64,000 nucleotides of DNA from Rathayibacter oskolensis (GTDB lineage: Bacteria; Actinomycetota; Actinomycetes; Actinomycetales; Microbacteriaceae), in the NCBI RefSeq assembly GCF_900177245.1, contig NZ_FXBM01000002.1, forward strand, positions 1,116,001 to 1,180,000, given 5' to 3'. Shown one piece after another: positions 41,862-49,566 of the stretch. The notes beneath the pieces were generated by a model. That model was given only the letters and a program-made list of their open reading frames with translations, did not search any database and had not been told where the DNA came from. Position 1 is the stretch's first letter; every line of letters begins with the position of its first letter. A program made the position numbers and the translations under genes.

Positions 41862-43180
41862 CGCGCGGCGCCGGGGAGGACGGGGAGGCCGAAGTGGACG
41901 ACCGTGGTCGTGGTCATCTCGTCGAGCAGCTCCGGTCCGTAGCCGAAGCCGGAGCCGCTGGTGCCGCGCGGCTGGGCGCTGCCGCCCGGCGCGCCTCCGA
42001 AGACGCCGTTGATCTTGACGGTGCCGACGGGGAGGGTCGCCGCGGCGCGGTGCGCGTGCTCCATGTCGGCGGTGAGGACCGTCGCGGCGAGGCCGTAGGG
42101 GCTCGCGGCGGCCCGGGCGAGGGCCTCGTCGAAGCCGTCGACGACGAGGATCGGCGCGACCGGTCCGAAGGTCTCCTCGGTCATCACGAGCATCTCGTCG
42201 GTGCAGCCGGCGAGGACGGTCGCCGGGTAGAAGGTGCCGTCGCCGGGCGTGCCACCGGTGAGGGCGGTCGCTCCGCTCTGCGTGGCCTGCGTGACGTGCT
42301 CGTGCACGGCGTCGCGCATGCGGGCGTCGACGAGGCGGGGGAGGGGGCCGGCGCTCCAGCGGTCGGCCTCGCCGACGAGCGCGGCGGTGAAGGCCTCGGC
42401 GATGTCGCGGTGCACGTAGATCCGCTCGACGGAGGTGCAGATCTGGCCGGCGTTCGCGAAGGCCCCCAGCGCCGCCTGCTCCGCGGCCCAGACCGGGTCG
42501 ACGTCGCGGTCGACGACGAGCGCGTCGTTGCCGCCGTTCTCGAGGATCACGTGCGCGCCGGTCACGGCGGCGACGCGGGCGAGTGCGCGGCCGGTGGCGG
42601 TCGAGCCGACGTGCGCGAGGACGTCGACGCCCTCGGTGCGGGCGAGCGCATCGCCGACGGCTCCGTCGCCCTCGACCAGGGTGAGCACGCCGTCGGGCAG
42701 GGCCTCGGCGAGGATCCGCGTGAAGAGGGCGCCCGTCGCGGGGCTCCGCTCGCTGGGCTTGTGGATCACGACGTCACCCGAGACGATCGCGGCGCCGAGC
42801 ATGCCGGCGGCGACGGCGACCGGGTCGTTCCAGGGAGTCAGGGCGAGGACCACGCCGCGGGGGTGCGGCAGGGCGAGATCGACGTTGAGGGCGCCTCCGC
42901 GGAGGCTCTTGCCGCGGTGCAGCGGGCCCAGCTCGGCGTACTGGAGCAGGGTGTCGACTCCGGCGCGGACACCGCCCAGGGCGTCGCCCGCGGGCTTGCC
43001 GGTCTCGTCGGTGTTGAGGGCGGCGAGCTCGTCCTCGCGCTCGGCGACGCGGTGGGCGGCGGCGCGGAGCAGGGCGCCGCGCTCCGCGGGTGCGGTGGCG
43101 GCCCAGGCGGGGAAGGCGGCGCGGGCGCGCTGGACGGTGGTGGCGGAGCTCGTGGCGGCGGGGGCGGTGTCGATGGTCAC
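41858..43180 (-). CDS. aldehyde dehydrogenase family protein
   Basis: 440 residues, GTG start at 43180 behind GAGAGGTG. NAD-binding LTPWNDPVAVAAGML, HKPSERSP, general base Glu in VILENGGND, nucleophile Cys in FANAGQICTSVERIYV, and EETFGPVAPILVV. The substrate is unknown; the position as first gene of the operon with hldE and GT2 suggests oxidation of a sugar aldehyde or a semialdehyde made for the glycan. It is shorter than most ALDHs (about 480). Confidence 0.88.
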   Translation of the reverse strand: MTIDTAPAATSSATTVQRARAAFPAWAATAPAERGALLRAAAHRVAEREDELAALNTDETGKPAGDALGGVRAGVDTLLQYAELGPLHRGKSLRGGALNVDLALPHPRGVVLALTPWNDPVAVAAGMLGAAIVSGDVVIHKPSERSPATGALFTRILAEALPDGVLTLVEGDGAVGDALARTEGVDVLAHVGSTATGRALARVAAVTGAHVILENGGNDALVVDRDVDPVWAAEQAALGAFANAGQICTSVERIYVHRDIAEAFTAALVGEADRWSAGPLPRLVDARMRDAVHEHVTQATQSGATALTGGTPGDGTFYPATVLAGCTDEMLVMTEETFGPVAPILVVDGFDEALARAAASPYGLAATVLTADMEHAHRAAATLPVGTVKINGVFGGAPGGSAQPRGTSGSGFGYGPELLDEMTTTTVVHFGLPVLPGAAR

Positions 43181-43200
43181 GGGTCACCTCTCGATCGGAG

Positions 43201-43233
43201 GCGTCCGCAGGGGTCGCGGACGCGTGTGCACAC
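43201..43233 (-). promoter_or_regulatory. leader hairpin and palindrome before ALDH operon
   Basis: GCGTCCGC (43201-43208) pairs with GCGGACGC (43216-43223), and GTGTGCACAC (43224-43233) is a perfect 10-bp palindrome at the predicted start of transcription. They could be an operator and a 5' leader hairpin. Confidence 0.4.
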
Positions 43234-43238
43234 CTCCG

Positions 43239-43263
43239 GTACCCTCAGCGGACTCGGCTAGAC
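43239..43263 (-). promoter_or_regulatory. SigB/SigF-like promoter of ALDH-hldE operon
   Basis: On the minus strand GTCT (43263-43260), 15 bp, GGGTAC (43244-43239). It matches the GNNT-N14-16-GGGTAC/T pattern known for actinobacterial SigB/SigF-type factors and is identical in form to the promoter at 53592. ATG/GTG follows after about 58 nt. Confidence 0.55.
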
Positions 43264-43311
43264 ACAGCGCGCCACGGACGCCGAGCAAGAGCTGGCGCCT
43301 TCTCCTCGAGC

Positions 43312-43334
43312 TGTACAAGTTGTACTATCTGGTT
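43312..43334 (+). promoter_or_regulatory. toxin-antitoxin operator and leaderless promoter
   Basis: Palindrome GTACAA-G-TTGTAC (43313-43325) contains the TGTACA core (43312-43317) known from YefM-type operators. TACTAT (43323-43328) ends 6 nt before ATG 43335, so the antitoxin mRNA is probably leaderless and the operator overlaps the -10. Autorepression is expected. Confidence 0.65.
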
Positions 43335-43580
43335 ATGACCAGCGTGACTCTGTCTCAATTCCGCGAACGCCAGAGCGATTACATCGCCGAGGCCCAGCGA
43401 GAGCCGGTGGAGATCACTTCCCGAGGCGTCGGACGGCGCGCAGTGATCGTCTCCCCAGACTTCTTCGACCGTGCGATGCAGGCGCTCGAGGACCAGTCGG
43501 ATGTCAGCGCCGCCGCCGAGGCGCGCAGCGACCGCGGCCGCGTGACCCACGAGGAGTTGATGGCCGAGCTGAAGATTTGA
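43335..43580 (+). CDS. type II antitoxin, Phd/YefM family
   Basis: 81 residues. N-terminal SVTLSQFRERQSDYIAEAQREPVEITSRG is the Phd/YefM DNA-binding fold; the acidic C-terminal tail (EARSDRGRVTHEELMAELKI) binds the toxin. ATG 43335. Seven bases separate it from the toxin gene. Confidence 0.92.
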   Translation: MTSVTLSQFRERQSDYIAEAQREPVEITSRGVGRRAVIVSPDFFDRAMQALEDQSDVSAAAEARSDRGRVTHEELMAELKI

Positions 43581-43587
43581 TCGTTGA

Positions 43588-43845
43588 GTGTCGTATTCGA
43601 TCGTCTACAGCCGCGCCGCTGCCAAAGCCTTCCGTGGAATCCATCCGAACGATCAGCGATCAATCAAGGCAGCCGTCGAGGGCCTCACGGTCGAGCCACG
43701 CCCTCCCGGCGCCATCCAGCTCGTGGGAGGTGGCGGCGAGTACCGTGTACGAGTCGGCGACTACCGCATCGTGTACGACATCCAGGACGGCGAGCTCGTG
43801 ATACTCGTCCTGCGCGTCGCGCATCGAAGAGAGGTCTACCGGTGA
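43588..43845 (+). CDS. type II toxin, RelE/ParE superfamily
   Basis: 85 residues from GTG 43588. MSYSIVYSRAAAKAF, then GEYRVRVGDYRIVYDI and a basic end RVAHRREVYR: the RelE fold, an mRNA endonuclease acting on ribosomes. Arg residues of the catalytic surface are kept, so it is probably active. It stands with its antitoxin, in sequence of lower GC than the flanking heptose genes. Confidence 0.92.
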   Translation: MSYSIVYSRAAAKAFRGIHPNDQRSIKAAVEGLTVEPRPPGAIQLVGGGGEYRVRVGDYRIVYDIQDGELVILVLRVAHRREVYR

Positions 43846-44066
43846 GGTTCTAGATACCCGGTGGATCAGACCGTGATCGACACCGTCCGCCTCAAGGCGG
43901 AAGTCGCGCTGGCGGCCAAGACACCGCCGTCGTCCTCATTCCGGTTCTCCGATCGCCCGCTTCGCCCGCGCCTGGTTCGCACAGGGATGAGAGAGGCGCC
44001 CTGGTTCCAGGATTGCGCGGAGCGTGTCGCTCGATTCGAGAAGCAGGGACGAGGCATTATTGGCTC
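43846..44066 (+). other. short interval without a confident gene
   Basis: Between the toxin and the FRG gene. A 91-codon frame from 43861 overlaps the FRG start but resembles nothing and is not called. CATTAT (44055-44060) ends 6 nt before the FRG ATG and may be its -10. Confidence 0.5.
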
Positions 44067-45394
44067 ATGGAAGACATTGGCGCTGAGGACGGCGCGCAAC
44101 AAAGCGTTCCGGTTGTCCCACAAGAGAATACCGTGAGCTCTGTGCAAGATGCCGTGGAGCGTTTCTCTGAAGCAGATCTATCAGGTGCATTTGCCGGAAT
44201 TGCGCAACTTCAGGAATACTTGGCGTCGCCTGCGGTACAAGCAATCGCTGAGCTGCAGGAGAGTTGGATTGCTAGCCTGCGCTCCTCCCTCTCGCCAGCA
44301 CTGGCTTCCCTGAGCACGCAAGAGCAGGCGATCATCGCAGGGTTGCGTCCTCTTTTTCAAAACACCTTGAGTAAGCCCGCCGACTTCCAAACGCTTGAAG
44401 AGTCCCCATCGGGATATTCGACTGAGATGACGAGTCCTTCGAGCTACTACGAGCGTGATCAAGGTGTAGTCGATTCATTCGACTCCCTCAATGAAGCCAT
44501 TGTGCGTCTCATCTCGAAAAATCCTTCATTGAAGCTCGTCTGGCGAGGTCAGCAGAATGCTGAGTGGGGTATGCACAGTGGCCTCTTCCGTCGATTGATG
44601 CAGCTCAACGGGGTTAAAGGTCCTCAGGAGCGCCCAGAAGAGTCGCAACCCTACCCAGACGAAAGACAACTCGTGCAGGCCGAGCGAAAGATGCTCGACA
44701 TCGCCCGAGATCGGTGGCGCCTCGATGGGCTTCCGGCGCTGGAGATATTTGCCCGACTTCAGCATCACGCTGGGCCGACGCGCTTCATTGATATCACTCG
44801 CAATCCATATATCGCTGCATGGTTTGCAGTTGAAGCGAGCGAGGCCTACGACACGACTCCTGCCCGCTTGTTCGGGATCGCGGTCGCGCCGGCGGTCGCG
44901 GATGGAGACAAGGCTCCCGACGACGCGATCCGCCTTGATGATGCCGGAGGCACGAGAGACCCGTTCTGGCATTCCCTGACTAGTTCCGCGGATCGCCAGG
45001 GAGCTGATTGGGGTACGGGTGCCAAGCGTCGAATTTGGATACCCCCCGCGTATGATCAGCGCATCGTCGCGCAAAATGCAGGCTTTCTTCTCGACGGTGT
45101 GCCCATGATGAGCGCTAAGATCGCGCCGTACTTCAAGATCGATTCAAGAAGCGTTTATTGGAAGAAGGCGGATCTCCTTGCGGCGGCTTCCCTGTACCTG
45201 AAGACCGCTAAACCTTCGCGAAAGGCTCAAATCAACTCGAAGAATCTCCAACATTCATCTTCCTTATAACAGCCGAGGGGAAAGCGGATATTCGGAAGGT
45301 CCTCGAGGAGCGTTTCTCATACAATCATTCGACGATTTATCCAGATATTTCCGGTCTCGCGGGATATCTAGACGCCTCGCTGCAGGATCTGTGA
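44067..45394 (+). pseudogene. FRG-domain protein with C-terminal frameshift
   Basis: ATG 44067 opens a 400-residue frame ending at 45269. The FRG domain (about residues 150-230) shows LKLVWRGQQNAEWGMHSGLFRRL in part and RLQHHAGPTRFIDITRNPYIAAWF. The C-terminus of the frame (KAQINSKNLQHSSSL) has no family likeness, whereas the -1 frame from about 45228 reads NQLEESPTFIFLITAEGK and on to GLAGYLDASLQDL before a stop at 45394, which looks like an FRG-protein tail. One deleted base near CAAATC explains it. Lower GC than the neighbours. FRG proteins are seen in defence and toxin contexts. Confidence 0.7.
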
Positions 45395-45509
45395 CGCCGT
45401 CGGTGCGCCGAGTAGGGGCATACATCTGTTCATCGGGTAGGAAATTCTTGATCGGACTCTCTAGCGACTCATCTTGTGTCCCGTTCCCCAATTCTTCTGG
45501 GCCTTGGGT

Positions 45510-45532
45510 CTGGATCGCCCCACGCGATCCAG
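45510..45532. terminator. hairpin downstream of FRG gene
   Basis: CTGGATCGC (45510-45518) and GCGATCCAG (45524-45532), perfect 9-bp stem with a 5-nt loop. It could end the FRG transcript. Confidence 0.55.
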
Positions 45533-45607
45533 TACTCGTCATCGCCGTTCATCGTCATTGTGCTGCGGGGCTGTGGCGATCACTGACCTAAGTCTGTGAA
45601 CCTGGTG

Positions 45608-45632
45608 GTTTCGGATAGCCCTCGACGGGAAC
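45608..45632 (+). promoter_or_regulatory. SigB/SigF-like promoter of first GT9 gene
   Basis: GTTT (45608-45611), 15 bp, GGGAAC (45627-45632). The -10 differs from GGGTAC by one base; SigB-type boxes tolerate A or T there (GGGWAW). Expected start near 45639. Confidence 0.5.
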
Positions 45633-45696
45633 AGGGGGAGTGCACACCGCCCCCGGAGCCGCCCCACCGCGCCTCTGCCCACCGAGAGGAACCCCC

Positions 45697-46779
45697 GTGG
45701 TCGCCATCGCCCCCCTCCGAGAGCGCTTCGACGGAGTCGAGAGGATCGCGGTCCTGCGCGGTGGAGGCCTCGGCGACCTGCTGTTCGCGCTGCCGGCGAT
45801 CGACGCGCTCGCCGCGGCCTACCCGGGAGCCGAGATCACCCTGCTCGGCACCGCCGCCCACCGCGTGCTGCTCGAGGGGAGCGGCTCCGCCGTCTCCGGC
45901 GTCGAGGTGCTGCCGGTCGCGCAGGGCGTCCAGGACGGCGAGGCCGAGGATCCGCTCCTCGTCGAGGAGTTCGTCGCGAGGATGCGGTCGCGCTCCTTCG
46001 ACCTGGCCGTGCAGCTGCACGGGGGAGGGCGGTTCTCGAACCCGTTCCTCGAGCGGCTCGGCGCGCGGCACGCGATCGGCTCGCGCACCGACGACGCGGC
46101 CGGGCTCGAGCGCACCATCCCCTACGTCTACTACCAGCACGAGATGCTGCGGGCCCTCGAGATCGTCGGGCTCGCGGGAGCGGGGGCGACCCGGCTCGAG
46201 CCCGCGCTCGGCGTCGACCCGACCCGCCGCGACCGGCTCGCGGCCGCCCTGCCCGAGGGCGGGCCGCTCGTCGTGATCCACCCCGGCGCCACCGACGTGC
46301 GCCGGCGCTGGCCCTCGGCGTCATTCGCGGAGGTGGCGACCGCGCTGATCGCCGACGGGGCGCGCGTGCTCGTGGTGGGCGACGCCTCCGACGTGCCGGC
46401 CGCCGACGAGATCGTCGCCGGCGCCCCGGGCGCCGTGTCGTGGGCGGGTGAGCTGGAGCTGCGGGATCTCGCGCCGCTGCTCTCGCTCGCCGACCTGGTG
46501 CTCGGCAACGACAGCGGGCCGCGACACCTGGCGGCAGCGGTCGGAGCACCCACGGTCGGGATCTTCTGGGTGGGCAACGCGATCAACGCAGCGCCGATGG
46601 GCCGGCAGCGGCACCGCGTGCAGCTGAGCTGGACGACCCGCTGCCCGGTCTGCGGGATCGACGCGACCCAGGTGGGCTGGACGGCTCCGCGCTGCGAGCA
46701 CGAGCTGTCGTTCGTCGACGACGTGCGCGTCGACCGCGTGCTGGAGGACGTGCGCGGGGTGCTCGCCTCCACCCGCTGA
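45697..46779 (+). CDS. family 9 glycosyltransferase (heptosyltransferase type), copy 1
   Basis: 360 residues from GTG 45697, preceded by GAGAGGA; a GTG at 45640, at the expected transcription start, would add 19 residues. N-terminal AVLRGGGLGDLLFALPAI and C-terminal GNDSGPRHLAAAVGAPTVGIFW are the GT9 (ADP-heptose transferase) signatures. A Cys-rich tail part (RCPVCGID, PRCEHEL) is unusual. Divergent from the toxin/FRG insert, convergent with the SDR operon. Confidence 0.88.
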   Translation: MVAIAPLRERFDGVERIAVLRGGGLGDLLFALPAIDALAAAYPGAEITLLGTAAHRVLLEGSGSAVSGVEVLPVAQGVQDGEAEDPLLVEEFVARMRSRSFDLAVQLHGGGRFSNPFLERLGARHAIGSRTDDAAGLERTIPYVYYQHEMLRALEIVGLAGAGATRLEPALGVDPTRRDRLAAALPEGGPLVVIHPGATDVRRRWPSASFAEVATALIADGARVLVVGDASDVPAADEIVAGAPGAVSWAGELELRDLAPLLSLADLVLGNDSGPRHLAAAVGAPTVGIFWVGNAINAAPMGRQRHRVQLSWTTRCPVCGIDATQVGWTAPRCEHELSFVDDVRVDRVLEDVRGVLASTR

Positions 46780-46782
46780 ACG

Positions 46783-46827
46783 CGAGATGCCACCCGGGTG
46801 CGCGGGGCGCGCTCAGGTGGCATCTCG
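46783..46827. terminator. bidirectional terminator of heptose operon
   Basis: CGAGATGCCACC (46783-46794) pairs with GGTGGCATCTCG (46816-46827), 12-bp perfect stem, 21-nt loop. It ends GT9 on the plus strand and the SDR operon on the minus strand. Confidence 0.8.
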
Positions 46828-46844
46828 AGAGGGTCGTCAGGGTG

Positions 46845-47549
46845 TCACGGCCAGGACGGCTCCTCCTCGTGGGTGATCACGAGCTCGCGGACCTCGCAGC
46901 CCTGCGGCTGGCCGAGGATGAACATGACCGCGTTGGCCACGTTCTCGGGGTCGTTCAGCAGCGCGTCGGGGCCGGGCTTGTACTGCTCGTCGCGGTCGTC
47001 GAAGAAGCGCGTCTTCATCCCGGAGGGGATCAGCGTGGTCACGCCGATCTCGCCCTTGGTCTCGGCCGCGAGGGCCCGGGTGAAGCCGAGCACGCCGAAC
47101 TTCGAGGCGCAGTAGGCGGTCGCGTCCGAGACGGCCTTGATCGCGAGGGAGGAGGCGACGGTCACGACGCGCCCGTGCGTCTCGGTCAGGAACGGCAGCG
47201 CCGCCCGGACGACCGCCGCGGTGCCGAGGAGGTTGACCGAGATGACGCGCTCCCACTCCTCGGGCTCGACGTCGACGAGCCGGCCGCACCGGTCGATACC
47301 CGCGGCGGTCACGACCGCGTCGAGTCCGCCGTGCTCGCGGGCGATCTCGACGACGGCCTTCTCGGCCTCGCGGGTCTTCGCGACGTCGACCTGGTAGGCG
47401 GCGACGCCCTCGCGCACCGACGACACGTCGCGGTCGAGGACGATCGGAGTCCCGCCGGCGGCGGTCACGGCGGCGGCGACGGCGGCGCCGAGGCCCGACG
47501 CTCCTCCGGTGATCAGAACGCGGCCGATGGGGGTGGGGGTGGTGCTCAT
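46845..47549 (-). CDS. short-chain dehydrogenase/reductase
   Basis: 234 residues, classical SDR: LITGGASGLGAAVA (NAD(P) binding), Asp in DVAK, NLLGTAAVVRAAL, catalytic Ser-Tyr-Lys in SSLAIKAVSDATAYCASKFG. It has only the short SDR form, not the extended HldD (about 310 residues), so it is unlikely to be the ADP-heptose 6-epimerase. Last gene of the gmhB to hldE2 operon, start ATG 47549 after AAAGGAC. It may reduce or oxidise a sugar or other intermediate. Confidence 0.85.
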   Translation of the reverse strand: MSTTPTPIGRVLITGGASGLGAAVAAAVTAAGGTPIVLDRDVSSVREGVAAYQVDVAKTREAEKAVVEIAREHGGLDAVVTAAGIDRCGRLVDVEPEEWERVISVNLLGTAAVVRAALPFLTETHGRVVTVASSLAIKAVSDATAYCASKFGVLGFTRALAAETKGEIGVTTLIPSGMKTRFFDDRDEQYKPGPDALLNDPENVANAVMFILGQPQGCEVRELVITHEEEPSWP

Positions 47550-47572
47550 GGGTGTCCTTTCGAGGGGCGGAG

Positions 47573-48949
47573 TCAGCCGACGCGCGCGAGCGCGGCGGCG
47601 AGGCGGGTGGTCGAGCGGCCCGGGTGATAGGGCACAGTCAGCACGCGGCCGCCCCATTCGGCGACGGTCGCGGTCTCGGGGAGGGACTCGGCGGAGTAGT
47701 CGCCGCCCTTCACCCAGACGTCGGGGCGGATGCGGCGCAGCGCCTCGTCGGGGGTGTCCTCGCCGAAGACGATCACGGCGTCGACGCAGCCCAGCGCGAG
47801 GAGGAGGTCGACGCGATCGTCCTCGGGGATGATCGGGCGCAGCTCGCCCTTCAGGCGTCGCACGGAGTCGTCCGAGTTGAGGCAGACGATCAGGCAGTCG
47901 CCGAGGGAGCGCGCGGCGGCGAGTGTCCTCGCGTGACCGGCGTGCAGCAGATCGAAGCAGCCGCCGGTCGCGACGACCGTGCCGCCCGAGGCGCGCACCG
48001 CCTCCGCGACCCGGAGCGCGTCGACGCCGCCGCCGTGCAGGGGGGCCGCGTCGGCGGGCGCCGCGAGCGAGGCGACGCCTCCGGCGAGCAGGTAGGCGCC
48101 CGCGTCGGCGACGGCCGCGCCGACCGCCTCCGAGGGCGTGGCACCGCCGGCGAGGGCGACGGCGGCGGAGGCGGCGAAGCGGTCGCCCGCGCCGCACGGG
48201 TCGGTGGGCGGGATCGACGCGGCCGGCACGACGACCGGCACGCCCGCGCCGCGCGAGCGCACGAGCGCCCCGCCGGAGCCCATGGTCACCGCGACGGCGC
48301 CGCAGGCCCAGCGCTCGAGCAGCGTCGTGGCGGCAGACTCGGCCCGCGTCACTCCGCGACCCGTCGCACCCGAGAAGGCGGTCGCCTCCGCGAGGTTCGG
48401 AGTCACCAGGGTCGCACCCGCGACCGGTGTCGAGCCGCGGGGGTGCGGATCCCACACCAGGGGCACGTCGAGGGCGTCGAGGGCTGCGCGGAGCGAGGCG
48501 TCCTCGGTGAGGCGGCGGCCGTAGTCCGCGACGACGACCGCGTCGACGCCGCGGAGCGCGGCGAGCATCTCGTCGGTCACGGCGGGCAGCGGTGGTCGCT
48601 CGCAGCCGCGGTCCAGGCGCACGACGGCCTGCCCGGAGGCGGCGACACGGGTCTTCACCGGCGTCGGAGCGCCCGACACGCCCGAGACCAGGCGGATCCC
48701 GTCGAGCTCGGCGCGCAGCTCGGCGACGTCGGGGTCGGAGTCGTCGGCGAGCACGGTGACGAGGGTCACGTCGTGGCCGTCACGGGCGAGCATCCGCGCG
48801 ACCAGGCCGGCGCCTCCCGCCCGGGCGCCGCGCGACGAGACGTCGACGACGGGCACGGGCGCATCGGGGCTGAGCCGCTCGGCCGGGCCGGAGAGGTCGA
48901 CGTCGAGCATCACGTCGCCGACGACGGCGATCCGCAGGCGCGCGCTCAC
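47573..48949 (-). CDS. second HldE-like kinase / nucleotidyltransferase
   Basis: 458 residues from GTG 48949. Same two-domain plan as the canonical copy: PfkB kinase (VVGDVMLDVDLSG, GAGD at 253-256) and nucleotidyltransferase (CFDLLHAGH, HAGH 336-339; VWVKGGDYSAESL). The kinase motif GGAAN is GGAGL (45-49) here, lacking the Asn that binds the sugar. It may differ in substrate or have a weak kinase. GTGA overlap with gmhA upstream; 23-bp gap to SDR downstream. Confidence 0.85.
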   Translation of the reverse strand: MSARLRIAVVGDVMLDVDLSGPAERLSPDAPVPVVDVSSRGARAGGAGLVARMLARDGHDVTLVTVLADDSDPDVAELRAELDGIRLVSGVSGAPTPVKTRVAASGQAVVRLDRGCERPPLPAVTDEMLAALRGVDAVVVADYGRRLTEDASLRAALDALDVPLVWDPHPRGSTPVAGATLVTPNLAEATAFSGATGRGVTRAESAATTLLERWACGAVAVTMGSGGALVRSRGAGVPVVVPAASIPPTDPCGAGDRFAASAAVALAGGATPSEAVGAAVADAGAYLLAGGVASLAAPADAAPLHGGGVDALRVAEAVRASGGTVVATGGCFDLLHAGHARTLAAARSLGDCLIVCLNSDDSVRRLKGELRPIIPEDDRVDLLLALGCVDAVIVFGEDTPDEALRRIRPDVWVKGGDYSAESLPETATVAEWGGRVLTVPYHPGRSTTRLAAALARVG

Positions 48950-49566
48950 GCGGCCGCCTCCGTCCGCGCGCGGATCCGGTGCTCGAACGCCCGGCACAGG
49001 GCGTGCACGAGCACGAGCTGCGCCTCCTGCACGTTCGAGCCGTGCCCCTCGAGCGCGATCGACTCGTCGCAGAGCTCGGTCAGCGGGTTGGGCCCGTCGC
49101 CCGTCAGCGCCCAGGAGCGGGCACCCGCGGCGCGCGCCGCCTCGGCCGCGTGGAGCAGGTTGGCGCTGCGGCCGCTGGTCGAGAGCAGCACGACGACGTC
49201 GCCGGCGCGGGCGTGCGCCGTGACCTGCCGCGAGAACACGTGGTCGAATCCGTAGTCGTTGCCGATCGCGGTCAGGCTCGACGACTCCGCGTGCAGCGAG
49301 ATCGCCGAGAACGGGATCCGGTCGCCGTCGAAGCGGCCGACCAGCTCCGCGGTCAGGTGCTGCGCCTCGGCCGCCGAGCCGCCGTTGCCGGCCGCGAGCA
49401 GTCGGGCCCCGGAGTGCAGGCGGTCGGCGAGCTCGACCCCCCAGGCGGTGATGCGGTCGGAGTGGCGCTCGAGCTGGGCGACCACGGCGAGCGCGCGGGC
49501 GATGTGCTCGTCGACGAGGCGCCGGGCGGCGTCCGTCGGTGCGTCCAGGACGGTGTCGATGGTCAT
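48946..49566 (-). CDS. gmhA: sedoheptulose-7-phosphate isomerase
   Basis: 206-residue SIS-domain protein. [22 protein letters not shown] carries the zinc/substrate contacts, [20 protein letters not shown] the phosphate-binding loop (Arg where many GmhA have Asn), and [15 protein letters not shown] the second metal contact. It converts sedoheptulose 7-phosphate to D-glycero-D-manno-heptose 7-phosphate. Coupled by 4-bp overlaps to hldE-like and GT4 genes. Confidence 0.9.
   Translation of the reverse strand: MTIDTVLDAPTDAARRLVDEHIARALAVVAQLERHSDRITAWGVELADRLHSGARLLAAGNGGSAAEAQHLTAELVGRFDGDRIPFSAISLHAESSSLTAIGNDYGFDHVFSRQVTAHARAGDVVVLLSTSGRSANLLHAAEAARAAGARSWALTGDGPNPLTELCDESIALEGHGSNVQEAQLVLVHALCRAFEHRIRARTEAAA

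Larger units (their letters stand above)
45395..45696 (+). other. intergenic region with hairpin and promoter, no gene
   Basis: AT-richer remnant-like DNA. No recognisable protein in any frame. It holds a terminator-like hairpin (45510-45532) and, at its right end, a SigB/SigF-like promoter and the start of the GT9 gene. Confidence 0.5.

Noticed and set aside
43861-44136. 91-codon frame between toxin and FRG gene
   Set aside because: No family likeness, overlaps the FRG start, and the region reads as spacer.
45391-45591. 66-codon frame downstream of the FRG gene
   Set aside because: No likeness to any family; it begins at the stop of the shifted FRG tail and lies in degenerate-looking DNA.
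45640-45696. Earlier GTG start of the first GT9 gene
   Set aside because: GTG 45697 has a good ribosome binding site and fits the GT9 N-terminus; the earlier start adds a Pro/Ala-rich stretch. It is kept as an alternative because it coincides with the predicted transcription start.
46845-47549. SDR as ADP-heptose 6-epimerase (HldD)
   Set aside because: It is a classical 234-residue SDR with Ser-Tyr-Lys triad, not the extended form of about 310 residues.
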